Shown here piece by piece: positions 46,651-59,398 of a DNA stretch of 64,000 nucleotides. Positions within the stretch are counted from its first letter, which is position 1; every line of letters starts with the position of its first letter. Under the pieces are notes generated by a model that saw only the letters and a list, made by a program, of their open reading frames with translations, was not told the origin of the DNA and did no database searches. The stretch is from a candidate division BRC1 bacterium HGW-BRC1-1 (GTDB lineage Bacteria > Sumerlaeota > Sumerlaeia > Sumerlaeales > Sumerlaeaceae): NCBI GenBank assembly GCA_002842095.1, contig PHCB01000010.1, forward strand, positions 1 through 64,000, written 5' to 3'. The translations under genes were made by a program, and so were the position numbers.

Positions 46651-46702
46651 CGGAAATCCTCCGTGAATTAATGCACCTCAAATTCGCGTTTCAACGTCCC
46701 CA

Positions 46703-47503
46703 TCAAGAGACTCCGCGCCCCACCTCGCGCTGCCGGGCCACTACCAGCGCCACACCGTAAACCACCGTGGACACAATCACGATGCACGCCCCCACGGGCA
46801 GGTCGGCCAGGTACGCAATCCAGAAACCGCCCAGCGTGGAGATCAACCCGAACACGCACGACAGCACCCGCACCGCCCGCATGGAACCGCCCACTTCGTA
46901 GGCCGCCGCCGCAGGATTGGCCAACAAACTATAGATCATCAACCCGCCCACGATGTTCAGATTGATGGCCACAATCAGAGACGCCAGCAGCAGGAACGCC
47001 GTGGTGAGCGCGCTCACCCGAACCCCCGCCGCGCGGGCCAGCGGTCGGCTGAAAATCAGCGCATCTAGGGAACGATGCCAACGCGCCACAAACGCCACCA
47101 GCACCACTCCCAGCACCGCCATCAGCATCACATCCACCGGACGCACAAACAGCAGACTCCCCCACAGCAGGCTCAACAGAGGCGTCATATCACCCCGGTG
47201 CATTCCCATTCCGAGGAAAGCCAGGCCCATCATCAGCGACAACAAAATGCCCGTGCTGATGCCGAGGTCAGCCCGGGGCCGCGCCGATGCATGCCACGCC
47301 AGCGCGCCGCCCGACGCCAGACTCATCGCCACCGCAACCGGCAGCATGGGCCAGCCCGCCACCGCCGCCAGCACACCCCCCGCCATGGCCGAGTGGGCGA
47401 TACCCACGCCGAGAAACGGCATCCGCAACCCCACCACATAAACCCCCAACAGCCCCGTGGAGAGGCCGCCGATAATCGCCGCAAGCTGCCACCAGAGCAT
47501 CAT
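46703..47503 (-). CDS. Metal ABC importer, permease subunit (ZnuB/MntB type)
   Basis: Membrane permease of 266 residues from ATG 47503, overlapping the ATPase stop. About eight hydrophobic helices are seen, with the ABC-3 family blocks GLRMPFLGVGIAHSAMAGGVLAAVAG (about 25-50), LGMGMHRGDMTPLLSLLWGSLLF and IVAINLNIVGGLMIYSLLANPAAAA. The last is the usual EAA-like coupling area. It forms the inner-membrane channel of a zinc or manganese uptake system with the two genes read before it. No regulator gene of the Zur type is in the operon. Confidence 0.9.
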   Translation of the reverse strand: MMLWWQLAAIIGGLSTGLLGVYVVGLRMPFLGVGIAHSAMAGGVLAAVAGWPMLPVAVAMSLASGGALAWHASARPRADLGISTGILLSLMMGLAFLGMGMHRGDMTPLLSLLWGSLLFVRPVDVMLMAVLGVVLVAFVARWHRSLDALIFSRPLARAAGVRVSALTTAFLLLASLIVAINLNIVGGLMIYSLLANPAAAAYEVGGSMRAVRVLSCVFGLISTLGGFWIAYLADLPVGACIVIVSTVVYGVALVVARQREVGRGVS

Positions 47504-48336
47504 GGCGCCACCTCGCTCCGAGCCGGTCCTGCGCCCAAACAATACGTCCGCCCGTGGCGGCGTTCCACCTCAACCCTGCAGCCGTACAACTCGCCCAACC
47601 GCTCAGCCGTGAAGGCCTCCGACGCGCGCCCGTCGAACAAAACTCGTCCGCACTTCAGTAGCACCACGCGATCAAATCCCGCCGGCACCTGATGCACCAC
47701 ATGCGTCGCCAGCATGATGGTGACCCCGGCGACCGCTGCCGACCCCAACTCCTCCAGCATGGCCACGAGTCGCTCTTGCCAGTCGAGATCCAGCCCCGTG
47801 GCGGGTTCATCCAGCAAAATGAGACCGGGGCGCCGCGCCACCGCCATGGCCAGTTGCACCTTCTGCTGCTCGCCCCCCGAAAGCCCCCGATAAGGCCGCC
47901 GCGCAAACGCCGCAATTCCCATGCGCTCCAGCGCATCATCGATGCGTTCGCGCACCTCAGCCTGGTTGCGCCTCACCGCCGCCGGCATCGCCATCCCCAC
48001 CACGTCGGCCACCGTTGCCGGCACGAGGGGGTTGTGCTCCAGCCGCTGAAAAACCGTGGCGATGCGATCGCGCAACGCAGCGCGCCGGGCGGCCCCCGCC
48101 GACCAGACATCCTCTCCATCCAGCATCACGCGCCCGGTCGACGGGCGCAGCATAGCATTGAAAAGCGCCAGCAGGGTCGATTTCCCCGCTCCGTTGGGCC
48201 CCAACAACGCCACCCGTTCTCCCGGTGCCACCTGCAGCGAAAGTTCGCTCAGAAGCATCGCACGGCCCACTGCCACCGTCACGCCTTCCGCGCCCAAGCC
48301 GAGCGGTTGCGCTCGTTCGCCCTCGCCCGTGATCAA
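47500..48336 (-). CDS. Metal ABC importer, ATP-binding subunit (ZnuC/MntA type)
   Basis: ATPase of 278 residues. Walker A is LLGPNGAGKST (residues about 43-53), the Q-loop is VFQRLEHNP, the signature is LSGGEQQKVQLAMA, Walker B is LILLDEPATGLD and the switch His is in LATHVVH. The C-terminal tail (GRTYCLGAGPARSEVAP) is extra and ends in an overlap with the permease. It overlaps the binding-protein gene by ATGA, so the three subunits are translationally coupled. Confidence 0.93.
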   Translation of the reverse strand: MITGEGERAQPLGLGAEGVTVAVGRAMLLSELSLQVAPGERVALLGPNGAGKSTLLALFNAMLRPSTGRVMLDGEDVWSAGAARRAALRDRIATVFQRLEHNPLVPATVADVVGMAMPAAVRRNQAEVRERIDDALERMGIAAFARRPYRGLSGGEQQKVQLAMAVARRPGLILLDEPATGLDLDWQERLVAMLEELGSAAVAGVTIMLATHVVHQVPAGFDRVVLLKCGRVLFDGRASEAFTAERLGELYGCRVEVERRHGRTYCLGAGPARSEVAP

Positions 48337-49226
48337 AGTTTTGCGGCGGCCGCAGCGGTCACCAGAGCGTCCGCGTTGTTCTTCACCAGCGTATCAAAAT
48401 TCGGCTCCTTGGCGGTGAGATGGGGGAAATTCCCGAACACGACCACCGGCACCCCCACGGCGCGCGCCACCGCATCGGCCGACTGACGTCCCTCCTGCAA
48501 GTTACCCACGACGAGCACCACCTTTGCCTCGCGGGCGCGGAGAATCACGCTTTCCATGGCCGATGGCGATTGCATGTCGCTCCCCGAAAAGACCACCGCG
48601 GGGCGCAATCCCAACCACTCGGCAAACTCTTTCTGATGTCCCGCAACCGCGACCGGTTTGCCCGACAGTCCGGCATCTTTCACGCGCATGCGGAGGTCGT
48701 CACCCAGCGCTTTCATGCGCGCAGCAACACGATCCACACCCTCGCGCGCGCTCTCGCTGGTAATGACATCATTCTCCGCCAGGGCCGATGCAACCTCGCG
48801 CGACACCGCGAGATATTGGTCGGGCACACACATCCCCCCGGGCCCCGTCAACACCACCGGCGAAGGCGATTTGTCCGCGCCGGACGTGCCGCGAAGGCGG
48901 TCCGCAAAAGCCGATTGGAAATCGAAGAGAAATACCATCGCGGCCTCGCTCAACTCTCGGGCCGCAGAGGGAGCCATGTCGAAATGTCCCGGACATGATC
49001 CCGGCGGACAGAGCCGCGTGATGGCCAGCATGCCGTCCGGCGTGAGGTCGCGCAGCACACACTCCAACCACGAAGTGGTAACCGCCACCCGCACCGGAGA
49101 AGCCGGCGTGCGAGGGTCTGATTTGCCCGGTGTCGCGGGCAGTAGCGCCGCACCCACCACCGCCGCCGCCACCAGTAAAAAAACCATAACGGTGACGAAC
49201 CTTACCGCAGGTCGAAATTTTGGCAT
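48333..49226 (-). CDS. Metal ABC importer, solute-binding protein (ZnuA/TroA type)
   Basis: Exported binding protein of 297 residues. The signal anchor is FVTVMVFLLVAAAVVGAALL. The TroA fold (about 45-290) shows VAVTTSWLECVLRDLTPDGM, then CPPGSCPGHFDMAPS with a candidate metal His, and VAGHQKEFAEWLG with a second His. The His-rich loop typical of high-affinity zinc ZnuA is absent, so manganese or another divalent metal is equally possible. It is the first gene of the three-gene operon; a palindrome (49280-49306) lies upstream in the shared spacer with a divergent metal ATPase. Confidence 0.88.
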   Translation of the reverse strand: MPKFRPAVRFVTVMVFLLVAAAVVGAALLPATPGKSDPRTPASPVRVAVTTSWLECVLRDLTPDGMLAITRLCPPGSCPGHFDMAPSAARELSEAAMVFLFDFQSAFADRLRGTSGADKSPSPVVLTGPGGMCVPDQYLAVSREVASALAENDVITSESAREGVDRVAARMKALGDDLRMRVKDAGLSGKPVAVAGHQKEFAEWLGLRPAVVFSGSDMQSPSAMESVILRAREAKVVLVVGNLQEGRQSADAVARAVGVPVVVFGNFPHLTAKEPNFDTLVKNNADALVTAAAAAKL

Positions 49227-49279
49227 GAGAAAATCTTCCCTTCACAACTTAACTAAAAACCGCGTGGACGACACCGCTC

Positions 49280-49306
49280 TTCACACGATTTTGCATATTG
49301 TGTGAA
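49280..49306. promoter_or_regulatory. Candidate operator palindrome of divergent metal genes
   Basis: TTCACAC-N13-GTGTGAA, perfect in the arms, lies 54 bp before the importer start and 170 bp before the efflux ATPase start. The length suits a dimeric metal sensor. No regulator gene is adjacent, so the protein is unknown. Confidence 0.45.
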
Positions 49307-49359
49307 CGCCTATGCGAGGCTGTAAAGCCCGAAATTGCTTTTCTCGGGAACGACTTACG

Positions 49360-49387
49360 ACGACCGGCGAGGGCACCGGTCCCACAT
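49360..49387. repeat. TGTGGGACCGGCG hairpin repeat, copy in metal-gene spacer
   Basis: CGACCGGCGAGGGCACCGGTCCCACA, reverse orientation relative to copy 1, with one mismatch in the stem. It lies between the palindrome and the ATPase start, so it would be in the 5' leader of the ATPase mRNA if transcription begins near the palindrome. Confidence 0.75.
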
Positions 49388-49475
49388 TAAATGCACAACG
49401 TTTAAGAAATTTGACCCTTCCACCCCCTCCATCCGCACTTGCGCTCATCGTTTGCCTTTGCGACACTTTGCTCCC

Positions 49476-51890
49476 ATGGATAATGAAGCTTCCAGCAACT
49501 CGCCCGAACGCGACGACCTTAATGCCAGCGCTGCTGCCGAGGCCATTGCCAACAAAGATGGCGTGGTAGCAGCACATATCGATCCCGCCACCGAAAGCGT
49601 CTCCCTCGATTACGACCCAAGCAAGGTTTCCGAACCGGAACTGAAACTCATCGCCGCACGTATGGCCCCCACGGTTCGCCATCGCTATGACAAGTGCACC
49701 CTGCGCCTTTCGGGCCGCGCCTGCGAGGCGTGCGCCATGCGGTTCGAGCGCAAAGCCCGTCGCATCAAGGGGGTCCGACGCGCCACCGCTTCCTTCCAGG
49801 GTGGCGTGATGAGCATCACCTACGACCCTGAGGTCATACCCACCGAACACCTGATGAGCACCGTGGCCGCCACCGGCGCACCGGTTCGCTCCTTCACCCC
49901 GCCCCACAGCACCGCGCCCTCCATGGCCGTGACACCCCCCACGCGCATGGAAGCCCTGCACGATTTCCTGCACAAGGACACCACCGAAATGGCCTTCATG
50001 ATCACGACCTTCGTGGCCATGATAGCCGGGTGGATCAGCGAGAACACAAGCTTTATGCCGGGCTGGCACTCTGCTATTTATGCCGTCGCCTACATCGCGG
50101 GCGGCTTCCACGGAGTGCAGGCGGGGCTGCGCTCGCTGCGGCAGTACACCATCGACATCGACCTGCTGATGGTTCTTGCGGCCCTGGGTGCGGCCTACAT
50201 CGATCGCCCCTTCGAGGGCGCCATGCTGCTCTTCCTCTTCAGCCTGTCGCACGTGCTGCAAAGTTACGCCATGGACCGCACCCGCCGCGCCATCGAGTCG
50301 CTCATGGACCTGCGCCCCAAAACCGCCAACCTCATGGTCGGCAGCGACATCGAGACGGTCCCCATCGAGCAGCTGCAAATGGGCGACGTGGTGGTTGTGA
50401 AACCCGGCGAAAGCGTGCCCATGGACGGCATCGTTCGCGCAGGCGAAAGCAGCGTGAATCAAGCGTCCATCACCGGCGAATCCATGCCCGTGGACAAGGA
50501 ACGCGGCAGCGCCGTCTTCGCGGGCACCATCAACCAACTCGGTGCGCTGGAAGTGAAGGTCACGCGCCTTGCGCAAGACTCCACGCTGGCGAAACTCATC
50601 CAGATGGTGGAGGAAGCCCAAAGCCAGAAGGCTGGCACCCAGTGCTTCCTCGACCGCGCCGAGCAATGGTACGCCGGCGGTGTGCTCATTTTCACAGCGG
50701 GATTGATTCTGGTCCCATGGCTTGTGCTGAACCAGGCCTTTGCCGCCGTGTTTTATCGGGCGGTCACCGTGATGGTTGTCGCTTCCCCCTGCGCGCTCAT
50801 CATTTCCACGCCCGCCAGTTATCTCTCCGCCATAGGCGGCGCGGCGCGGCGCGGCGTGCTTTTCAAGGGCGGCGCGCACCTGGAAACCACCGCCGCCGTG
50901 AAGATTGTCGCCTTCGACAAAACCGGCACACTGACCATTGGGCGTCCCAGCGTGACCGACGTGATCGCCATGAGCGACGACCCCTTCCAGGGTGCCGCTG
51001 AGGCCGAGCGGGAACTGCTGACCCTCGCCGCATCGGTCGAAGCGAAGTCGGAGCACATAATTGGTGAAGCCATTGTGAACGAGGCCGTTTCGCGCGGCGT
51101 GTCGCTGCTGCCCGTTACCTCGTTCCAAAGCACCATGGGCAAAGGCGCCCGCGCCATGGTGGGCGATCAGGATATCGCGCTTGGCAGCTACCGTTATTTC
51201 CAGGAGTTCGACTGCGACTACTGCGATACTGCGGAGGTTCAAATCACGCGGTTGCAGGAGGAGGGAAAAACCTCCATCCTCGTGGCCCACATGCTGCCCT
51301 CGGGCAAGGCCAGGGTGATCGGCGTGATTGCCATGGCCGACCAGATGCGCCCCGAAGCGCCGGCCGTTGTGGCCGCGCTGAAACGCGCCGGCGTGAAAAA
51401 AGTTGTCATGCTGACCGGTGACAGCGACCGCGTAGCTCAAGCCATAGGCAGGGCAGCGGGCGTGGATATGGTGCATGCCGATCTGCTGCCCGAGGACAAG
51501 GTAAAGATCATCCGGGAGCTACACGAAGAAGGTCTCGTGGCCATGGTGGGCGATGGTGTGAACGACGCCCCGGCCCTCGCCTCCGCCACTCTGGGCATAG
51601 CGATGGGAGCCGCCGGCACCGACGTGGCCATGGAAACCGCCGACGTGGTTCTCATGTCCAGCGACCTGACGAAGATTCCTTATGCCATCGAGCTGGGCCG
51701 ACGAGCGCGCACCGTGGTCTGGCAGAACCTCGGGTTTTCTGCGGCTGTGATCGCCGTGCTGATGGTAGCAGCCCTCGGCTTCCAACTTCCCCTGACCCTC
51801 GGCGTCATCGGCCACGAAGGCAGCACTGTACTGGTGGTACTCAACGGCCTGCGCCTACTGATTTATAACAGCCCCCGCACAGCGGGGTAA
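49476..51890 (+). CDS. P1B-type heavy-metal ATPase, subgroup 4 signature
   Basis: Metal exporter of 804 residues from ATG 49476. The N-terminus carries two HMA-like folds; only the second has cysteines (CEAC, 83-86). Membrane motif SPC is at 437-439, and HEGST at 780-784 matches the HEGG-T motif of the P1B-4 (CoaT/CtpD) group that exports Co2+, Fe2+ or Zn2+. TGES, DKTGT (Asp 481, phosphorylated) and GDGVND (692) are intact. The conserved SEHPIG motif reads SEHIIG (525-530), so the usual Pro after the ATP-contact His is Ile. It is divergent from the importer and convergent with an RND pump. Confidence 0.93.
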   Translation: MDNEASSNSPERDDLNASAAAEAIANKDGVVAAHIDPATESVSLDYDPSKVSEPELKLIAARMAPTVRHRYDKCTLRLSGRACEACAMRFERKARRIKGVRRATASFQGGVMSITYDPEVIPTEHLMSTVAATGAPVRSFTPPHSTAPSMAVTPPTRMEALHDFLHKDTTEMAFMITTFVAMIAGWISENTSFMPGWHSAIYAVAYIAGGFHGVQAGLRSLRQYTIDIDLLMVLAALGAAYIDRPFEGAMLLFLFSLSHVLQSYAMDRTRRAIESLMDLRPKTANLMVGSDIETVPIEQLQMGDVVVVKPGESVPMDGIVRAGESSVNQASITGESMPVDKERGSAVFAGTINQLGALEVKVTRLAQDSTLAKLIQMVEEAQSQKAGTQCFLDRAEQWYAGGVLIFTAGLILVPWLVLNQAFAAVFYRAVTVMVVASPCALIISTPASYLSAIGGAARRGVLFKGGAHLETTAAVKIVAFDKTGTLTIGRPSVTDVIAMSDDPFQGAAEAERELLTLAASVEAKSEHIIGEAIVNEAVSRGVSLLPVTSFQSTMGKGARAMVGDQDIALGSYRYFQEFDCDYCDTAEVQITRLQEEGKTSILVAHMLPSGKARVIGVIAMADQMRPEAPAVVAALKRAGVKKVVMLTGDSDRVAQAIGRAAGVDMVHADLLPEDKVKIIRELHEEGLVAMVGDGVNDAPALASATLGIAMGAAGTDVAMETADVVLMSSDLTKIPYAIELGRRARTVVWQNLGFSAAVIAVLMVAALGFQLPLTLGVIGHEGSTVLVVLNGLRLLIYNSPRTAG

Positions 51891-52004
51891 AAGATGGGAA
51901 TTATGGGAGTAATGGGAAGAATGTGAGATAGGGCAACCGCCCCGCCTGACCAGGCCACACCAACCCCATTTTTCACATTCCTCCCATTACTCACATTCCT
52001 CCCA

Positions 52005-52013
<9 letters not shown>
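51891..52013. terminator. Inverted ATGGGANNN repeats between convergent genes
   Basis: Left arm ATGGGAATTATGGGAGTAA (51895 on) and right arm CTCACATTCCTCCCATCAC (51992 on) are complementary over about 35 bp with a few mismatches, around a GC-rich loop. The 9-nt period is the same as at 59272-59398. Being symmetrical, the stem could end transcription in both directions. Confidence 0.6.
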
Positions 52014-55303
<3,290 letters not shown>

Positions 55304-55307
<4 letters not shown>

Positions 55308-56407
55308 TGCACGCTCACGGCGCGGCCATCCACCAGATCAATCCCGCCCCCGACGGCCACCGCCTCGCCCTCCTCCAGCCCTGCAAGGATGCTGGCCTTG
55401 TCGCCTTCTTTCGGTCCGGTAGTTTCAGCCACAGACAACGACTGTGCCGTGCGCACAATACGCAACCAGGCCCGGCCATCCTTCAAAACGAAGACAGACT
55501 CGATTTGCCCCACCCGCCGCACAGCCTTCTCGGGCACCTCGGTTTTCACAACGGATCCGGCGGGAATGTAAGCCCGCCCGAATTGACCGCTCAACACGCC
55601 GCTCGTGGGCGGCAGGTCAAACTTCACGAGGAACGTCCGGCTCATGGGATCAGCCACGGGGGTAATCTCCGCCAGAGTGCCATTCATTTTCTTCTGGGCC
55701 GCATCCACAGTCACCATTACTTCGGTTCCCATGGTCAGGTTGCCACTCCAGCTTTCGGGGATATACGTCTCCAGGCGCAGGGCGGTGTCATCTTCCATTT
55801 CCAGAAGCGGTTTGCCCGGGGCCACCACCTCGCCGTTTTCCACCAGACGCTCCCGCACAACCCCATCCATCGGTGCGCGCACCTCGCGGTATCCCACGGC
55901 GGTTTCGGCCTGCACCGTGGCCGCCTTTGCCCCCTCCAGTCGCGCCTTCGACTGATCGAAAGCCTCGCGCGAAACACTACGCGAAACGAGCAACTGCTCC
56001 GTGCGCATAAAGTCTTGTTGCGCGAGATTCAACTCCGCCCGCGCCGCCGCCAGTGACGCCTCGGCCTCCGGCGACGAAATCTCCGCCACCACATCGCCCT
56101 TCTTCACCCTCTGTCCCGCCTCGACAGCCGTGCGCGAAACGATGCCGTTGATCTGAGCGGAAACCAACGCCCGTCGCACCGCAGCCACCGTGCCCCCCAT
56201 GGGCTCCAGTCGAGGGTAGCTGGCACGCGTGACCGTGGCAGACGTCACAGAAACAGGAGGAAGTTTCGCCACGCTTTCCGGCACCCCACCGGACGCAGTT
56301 TCCGAAGCCCCCTTATGGCAACCAGCCGTAACCACTCCCAAACCCACACACAACGCAGCCCCAAAAACCATGCCCGCATTTCGCCGAAGCAATACCAATG
56401 AGTTCAT
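55304..56407 (-). CDS. RND efflux adaptor lipoprotein
   Basis: Membrane-fusion protein of 367 residues linking the RND pump to an outer-membrane channel. The lipobox is GLGVVTAGC (Cys near 30). A lipoyl half-motif ([23 protein letters not shown], about 87-110) leads to a helical hairpin ([23 protein letters not shown] … [19 protein letters not shown]), the second lipoyl half ([21 protein letters not shown]) and beta-barrel domains. No TolC-type gene is in the operon. The two-gene operon converges on the metal ATPase. Confidence 0.9.
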
Positions 56408-56437
56408 AGCATCCGCTCATCCCCTCACAACATCCCG

Positions 56438-56466
56438 AAAGCAAGCCGTTTTGGCTTCTGCTTTTC
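56438..56466 (-). terminator. Possible terminator after the secretin gene
   Basis: Minus strand AAAGC-a-GAAGCC-aaaac-GGCTT-g-CTTTC, an imperfect stem 15-40 bp after the secretin stop. The following T content is poor. Confidence 0.35.
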
Positions 56467-56480
56467 TTTGCGCAAAAGAT

Positions 56481-58961
56481 TTACATGCGGGTTTCCGTCG
56501 ACGGTGGCGGTGCGGGCGGGTTTACCGGCTGCGACGAAACCTGGCCCTGCGGCGCCTGGGCTTGTCCCCGGTCGGGGCGGTTTCCCTCTTTCGGAGCATC
56601 GGGCTTTGCGTCCTGCCTCGGTCGCGCGGTCGTTCTTTCAACCGTCGGTGCCGCCGCCGAACCACTCGACGCGCCACTGATTGCCCCCGGGCCCGTCATG
56701 GCCCCACTGGGCCCACGAGCGCGAAACTTAACAGGGCCGGTTGTGGCGTTATCCGTTATCGTCATCCGCGTCAAATCCGTCAGACCTTCCGGCGAACTCA
56801 TCATCCCCACGGGGGTCACCACCGCAGGGGCTTCACCCAGCGGCACGGGAATCATCACTTCCTCGCGGATCACTGTATCGTCCGTCGGCGGGGCCAGCAG
56901 TTTCGCTTCCACGCCGCCCAGCATCGGGGCACGGGCGGTCTTGCTGTTCATCGAAGTGGAGAGCTTCGGCTCCGGCGTCAGCACGGGCAGCGGTTCCAGC
57001 CAGGTGTCGCTCAGGGTTTCGTCCACCGATGTTGCGGCATCCAGGGGCATCTGATTCTCCAGCGGCTCCAAAACCTCCACCATCGACTCGTCCGCCACCA
57101 TGCGCCCCTTGTAGCGACGCATTCCCTTCACCTGCTCTTCAATGATCGTCGGCGTAAGGAAAATCAGCAGGTTACTACGATAATTGCTGGTATCCGGTTT
57201 ACTGACACTGCCGAACAACGCCGGACCAAGAATCGGAATTTTGATCAAACCGGGCACGCCCGACTTCTTTTCCGCGCGGCTGTCGCTCACCAGACCACCA
57301 ATCACGCGTGTCTCCCCACTGGGGATGATCAGTGTCGTGGCCAGTTCCTGGTTGTTCGTTCCGATAGCCGTATAATCCCGCCCATCAAACTTCTGTGTGG
57401 TTTCATTAGCGGTGTTATTGGTGATCTCGACTTCCATCTGAACCAGACCATTGGCCAGAATGACCGGACGGATGACGAGCGTCAGGCCGACATCGATGCG
57501 TTGCTGCTGGGGAGCGCCATAACTGTAATTGTTGTTGTTAGTAGTAGTATTATTATACGAGCTTCCGCCGCTGAAATAGGGAACCATCTGCCCCACAGCG
57601 AAGCTAACTTCCTTCTGGTTCAGCGCCAGCACCCGGGGCTGCTGCAAAATGCGGCTGCGGGAATCGCTCATCACAGACTTCAACGTGATGTAAGCATGAC
57701 GCGACAACCACTGCGCATTCAACCCGCCACTCCCCATGGAGACAACGGGGAATTCTTTGCGGAAATTGATGAAGCCGAGGTCAGGAGCCGTCACTCCCCC
57801 ACTCCCAATCGGTACGTTTCCAGCCGAACCACCCGTAGCGGTACCTCCTTCTGGTGTGGTGGAATCGGTGCGCCCGGTCAATCCATCAACAACCGACCCA
57901 AACAGATCCCCGCTCAGCGTATAATCGATCGAATGCTCGAAATCGTTGCTGAACCGGGTCTCCACGATTTCCGCCTGCAACTGGACCTGCTTCTGCGGTT
58001 GATCGAAGGCTTCAAGGATCTTCTCGATCTTCTCGTGGACTTCGGTTACGTCTTCTACCAGCAGCTTGCCTGCCAGCGTGTTAATGTTGTAATATGCATC
58101 GGGCGTCAGCACCTGCTGGATCGCTTCCTCCAGCTCGGTCTTGTCCGCCCCCTCGTAGCCGATGGTGTTCAGGTCGTACACCCGCAACTCCGGGCCCACG
58201 TCCAGCGTCTCCACCAGCAGTTCCATCTGGCGGATAATCTCCAGACGGTCGCGCACGATAATCAGGTGCGTGCGCACGTCGAAATCAATGGCCGGCGCCG
58301 CCGGACTTTTCAGGTTGGTCAGCTTGTCCACCAACTCCTGCACATCGGCATGAGCCACATAGAAAACGCGCGTCACAAATTTCACGTCGATCTGCTCGAT
58401 CAGCCGCTGGATCAGTTCCAGCACCTCGGGCAGATCGGTTACGATAACCTTGTTCGACCGCGCGTCGAAACTGGCCGACCCGATGTTCGGCGTCAGCACG
58501 CCCTGAATGGCCTTGTAGGCCTCCTCGGCGGTAATTTCGCGCAGCAGGAAGGGCTTCTGGCGCACCCGCGTGGGCAGCACTTCCGCCTCGTAGGATTCTT
58601 GATCCCATATTTCAAAAGTATTGGCCGAGTCGCCCTTGCGCCAAAGCCAGTTCGGCTTCTGGTTCGCAATCTGATCGAGGGCTGCTTCCAACGGCTGGTT
58701 CTTTAAAATCAGAGTTACAGGCTGACCCAGGGTCTTGCCGCGAGCCACGATGCTCTTGCCCGTCTTTTCCGCCAGGCGCTGAACCACCTGCTCGACTTTC
58801 GTCTGCGAAAATGCCAGCGTGATCAGTTCATCGCTGCCGGGAGCAGCGGCTTCAGCGGCCGGCGCCGCAGGCGAATCCTGCGCGCACACGAATGTTGCCG
58901 GCAAGCCCAACACCGACACCAGCACCGCGAGGAACAACCCGTATATGTGACGCTTTAACAT
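56481..58961 (-). CDS. Secretin-family outer-membrane channel
   Basis: Protein of 826 residues. A signal peptide (YGLFLAVLVSVLGLPATFVCA) and an Ala/Pro linker precede an STN-like domain (residues about 45-110) and N-domains (LLREITAEEAYKAIQGVLTPNIGSASFDARSN; VFYVAHADVQELVDKL). The secretin barrel follows, with the signature ATTLIIPSGETRVIGGLVSDSRAEKKSGVPGLIKIPILGPALF (about 575-620). The C-terminal 180 residues are Pro/Ala-rich and disordered. It forms the gated pore of a type II, type IV pilus or related system. No other secretion genes adjoin, so it is an orphan here. Confidence 0.92.
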   Translation of the reverse strand: MLKRHIYGLFLAVLVSVLGLPATFVCAQDSPAAPAAEAAAPGSDELITLAFSQTKVEQVVQRLAEKTGKSIVARGKTLGQPVTLILKNQPLEAALDQIANQKPNWLWRKGDSANTFEIWDQESYEAEVLPTRVRQKPFLLREITAEEAYKAIQGVLTPNIGSASFDARSNKVIVTDLPEVLELIQRLIEQIDVKFVTRVFYVAHADVQELVDKLTNLKSPAAPAIDFDVRTHLIIVRDRLEIIRQMELLVETLDVGPELRVYDLNTIGYEGADKTELEEAIQQVLTPDAYYNINTLAGKLLVEDVTEVHEKIEKILEAFDQPQKQVQLQAEIVETRFSNDFEHSIDYTLSGDLFGSVVDGLTGRTDSTTPEGGTATGGSAGNVPIGSGGVTAPDLGFINFRKEFPVVSMGSGGLNAQWLSRHAYITLKSVMSDSRSRILQQPRVLALNQKEVSFAVGQMVPYFSGGSSYNNTTTNNNNYSYGAPQQQRIDVGLTLVIRPVILANGLVQMEVEITNNTANETTQKFDGRDYTAIGTNNQELATTLIIPSGETRVIGGLVSDSRAEKKSGVPGLIKIPILGPALFGSVSKPDTSNYRSNLLIFLTPTIIEEQVKGMRRYKGRMVADESMVEVLEPLENQMPLDAATSVDETLSDTWLEPLPVLTPEPKLSTSMNSKTARAPMLGGVEAKLLAPPTDDTVIREEVMIPVPLGEAPAVVTPVGMMSSPEGLTDLTRMTITDNATTGPVKFRARGPSGAMTGPGAISGASSGSAAAPTVERTTARPRQDAKPDAPKEGNRPDRGQAQAPQGQVSSQPVNPPAPPPSTETRM

Positions 58962-59383
58962 CCCTTAACCATCCAAACCCTCAGATTGCATGGGCGACTC
59001 ACCGAACAATGTCCAACATTTTCCCATCGCAGCCCAAAACGGGAACTGTCATACCAACATGATTTCAACATGACGAGAACCCTTGTCATCAAACGAAGGT
59101 GCAAGCCGAAGGCAACAGGAATACGCGCCTGCCGCGTAATCCGATTTCTCCGAACCCGACGAAGGGCGGTTTCCCTTGGGCAAATAGTGTGCCCGAAGAA
59201 CCCGCCTAAAATGGGAGCGACGGGCGGTGGCGCGTGCGGGAAACCCGATTACCGCCGCAAATCCACGGTTTGAGGATGGGAAGGAAATGGGAAGGATGGG
59301 AGTTATGAGAATTATGGGAGTTATGAGAAACCTCAGTTTTTGGGGCGCTCGTGCTTTTCATTCTTCCCATTCTTCCCATTTTT
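58962..59383. other. Spacer with ATGGGANNN repeats before recX
   Basis: No gene is supported. The 3' part holds the 9-nt repeats described separately. The secretin promoter presumably lies near 58970-59100, but no clear -35/-10 pair was seen. Confidence 0.5.
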
Positions 59384-59398
59384 TCATTCTTCTTCCTC
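59272..59398. repeat. Inverted ATGGGANNN repeats reaching into recX
   Basis: Left arm of about seven ATGGGA/ATGAGA units (59275-59335) and right arm of TTCTTCCCAT units (59358-59390). The right arm runs on into a (TTC/CTC) stretch that encodes the Glu-rich end of RecX (EEGEEEEE). The arms pair over about 30 bp. Confidence 0.65.

Noticed and set aside
49281-51476. 731-codon minus-strand frame opposite the metal ATPase
   Set aside because: Gly/His-rich antisense shadow; the ATPase on the other strand has all catalytic motifs.
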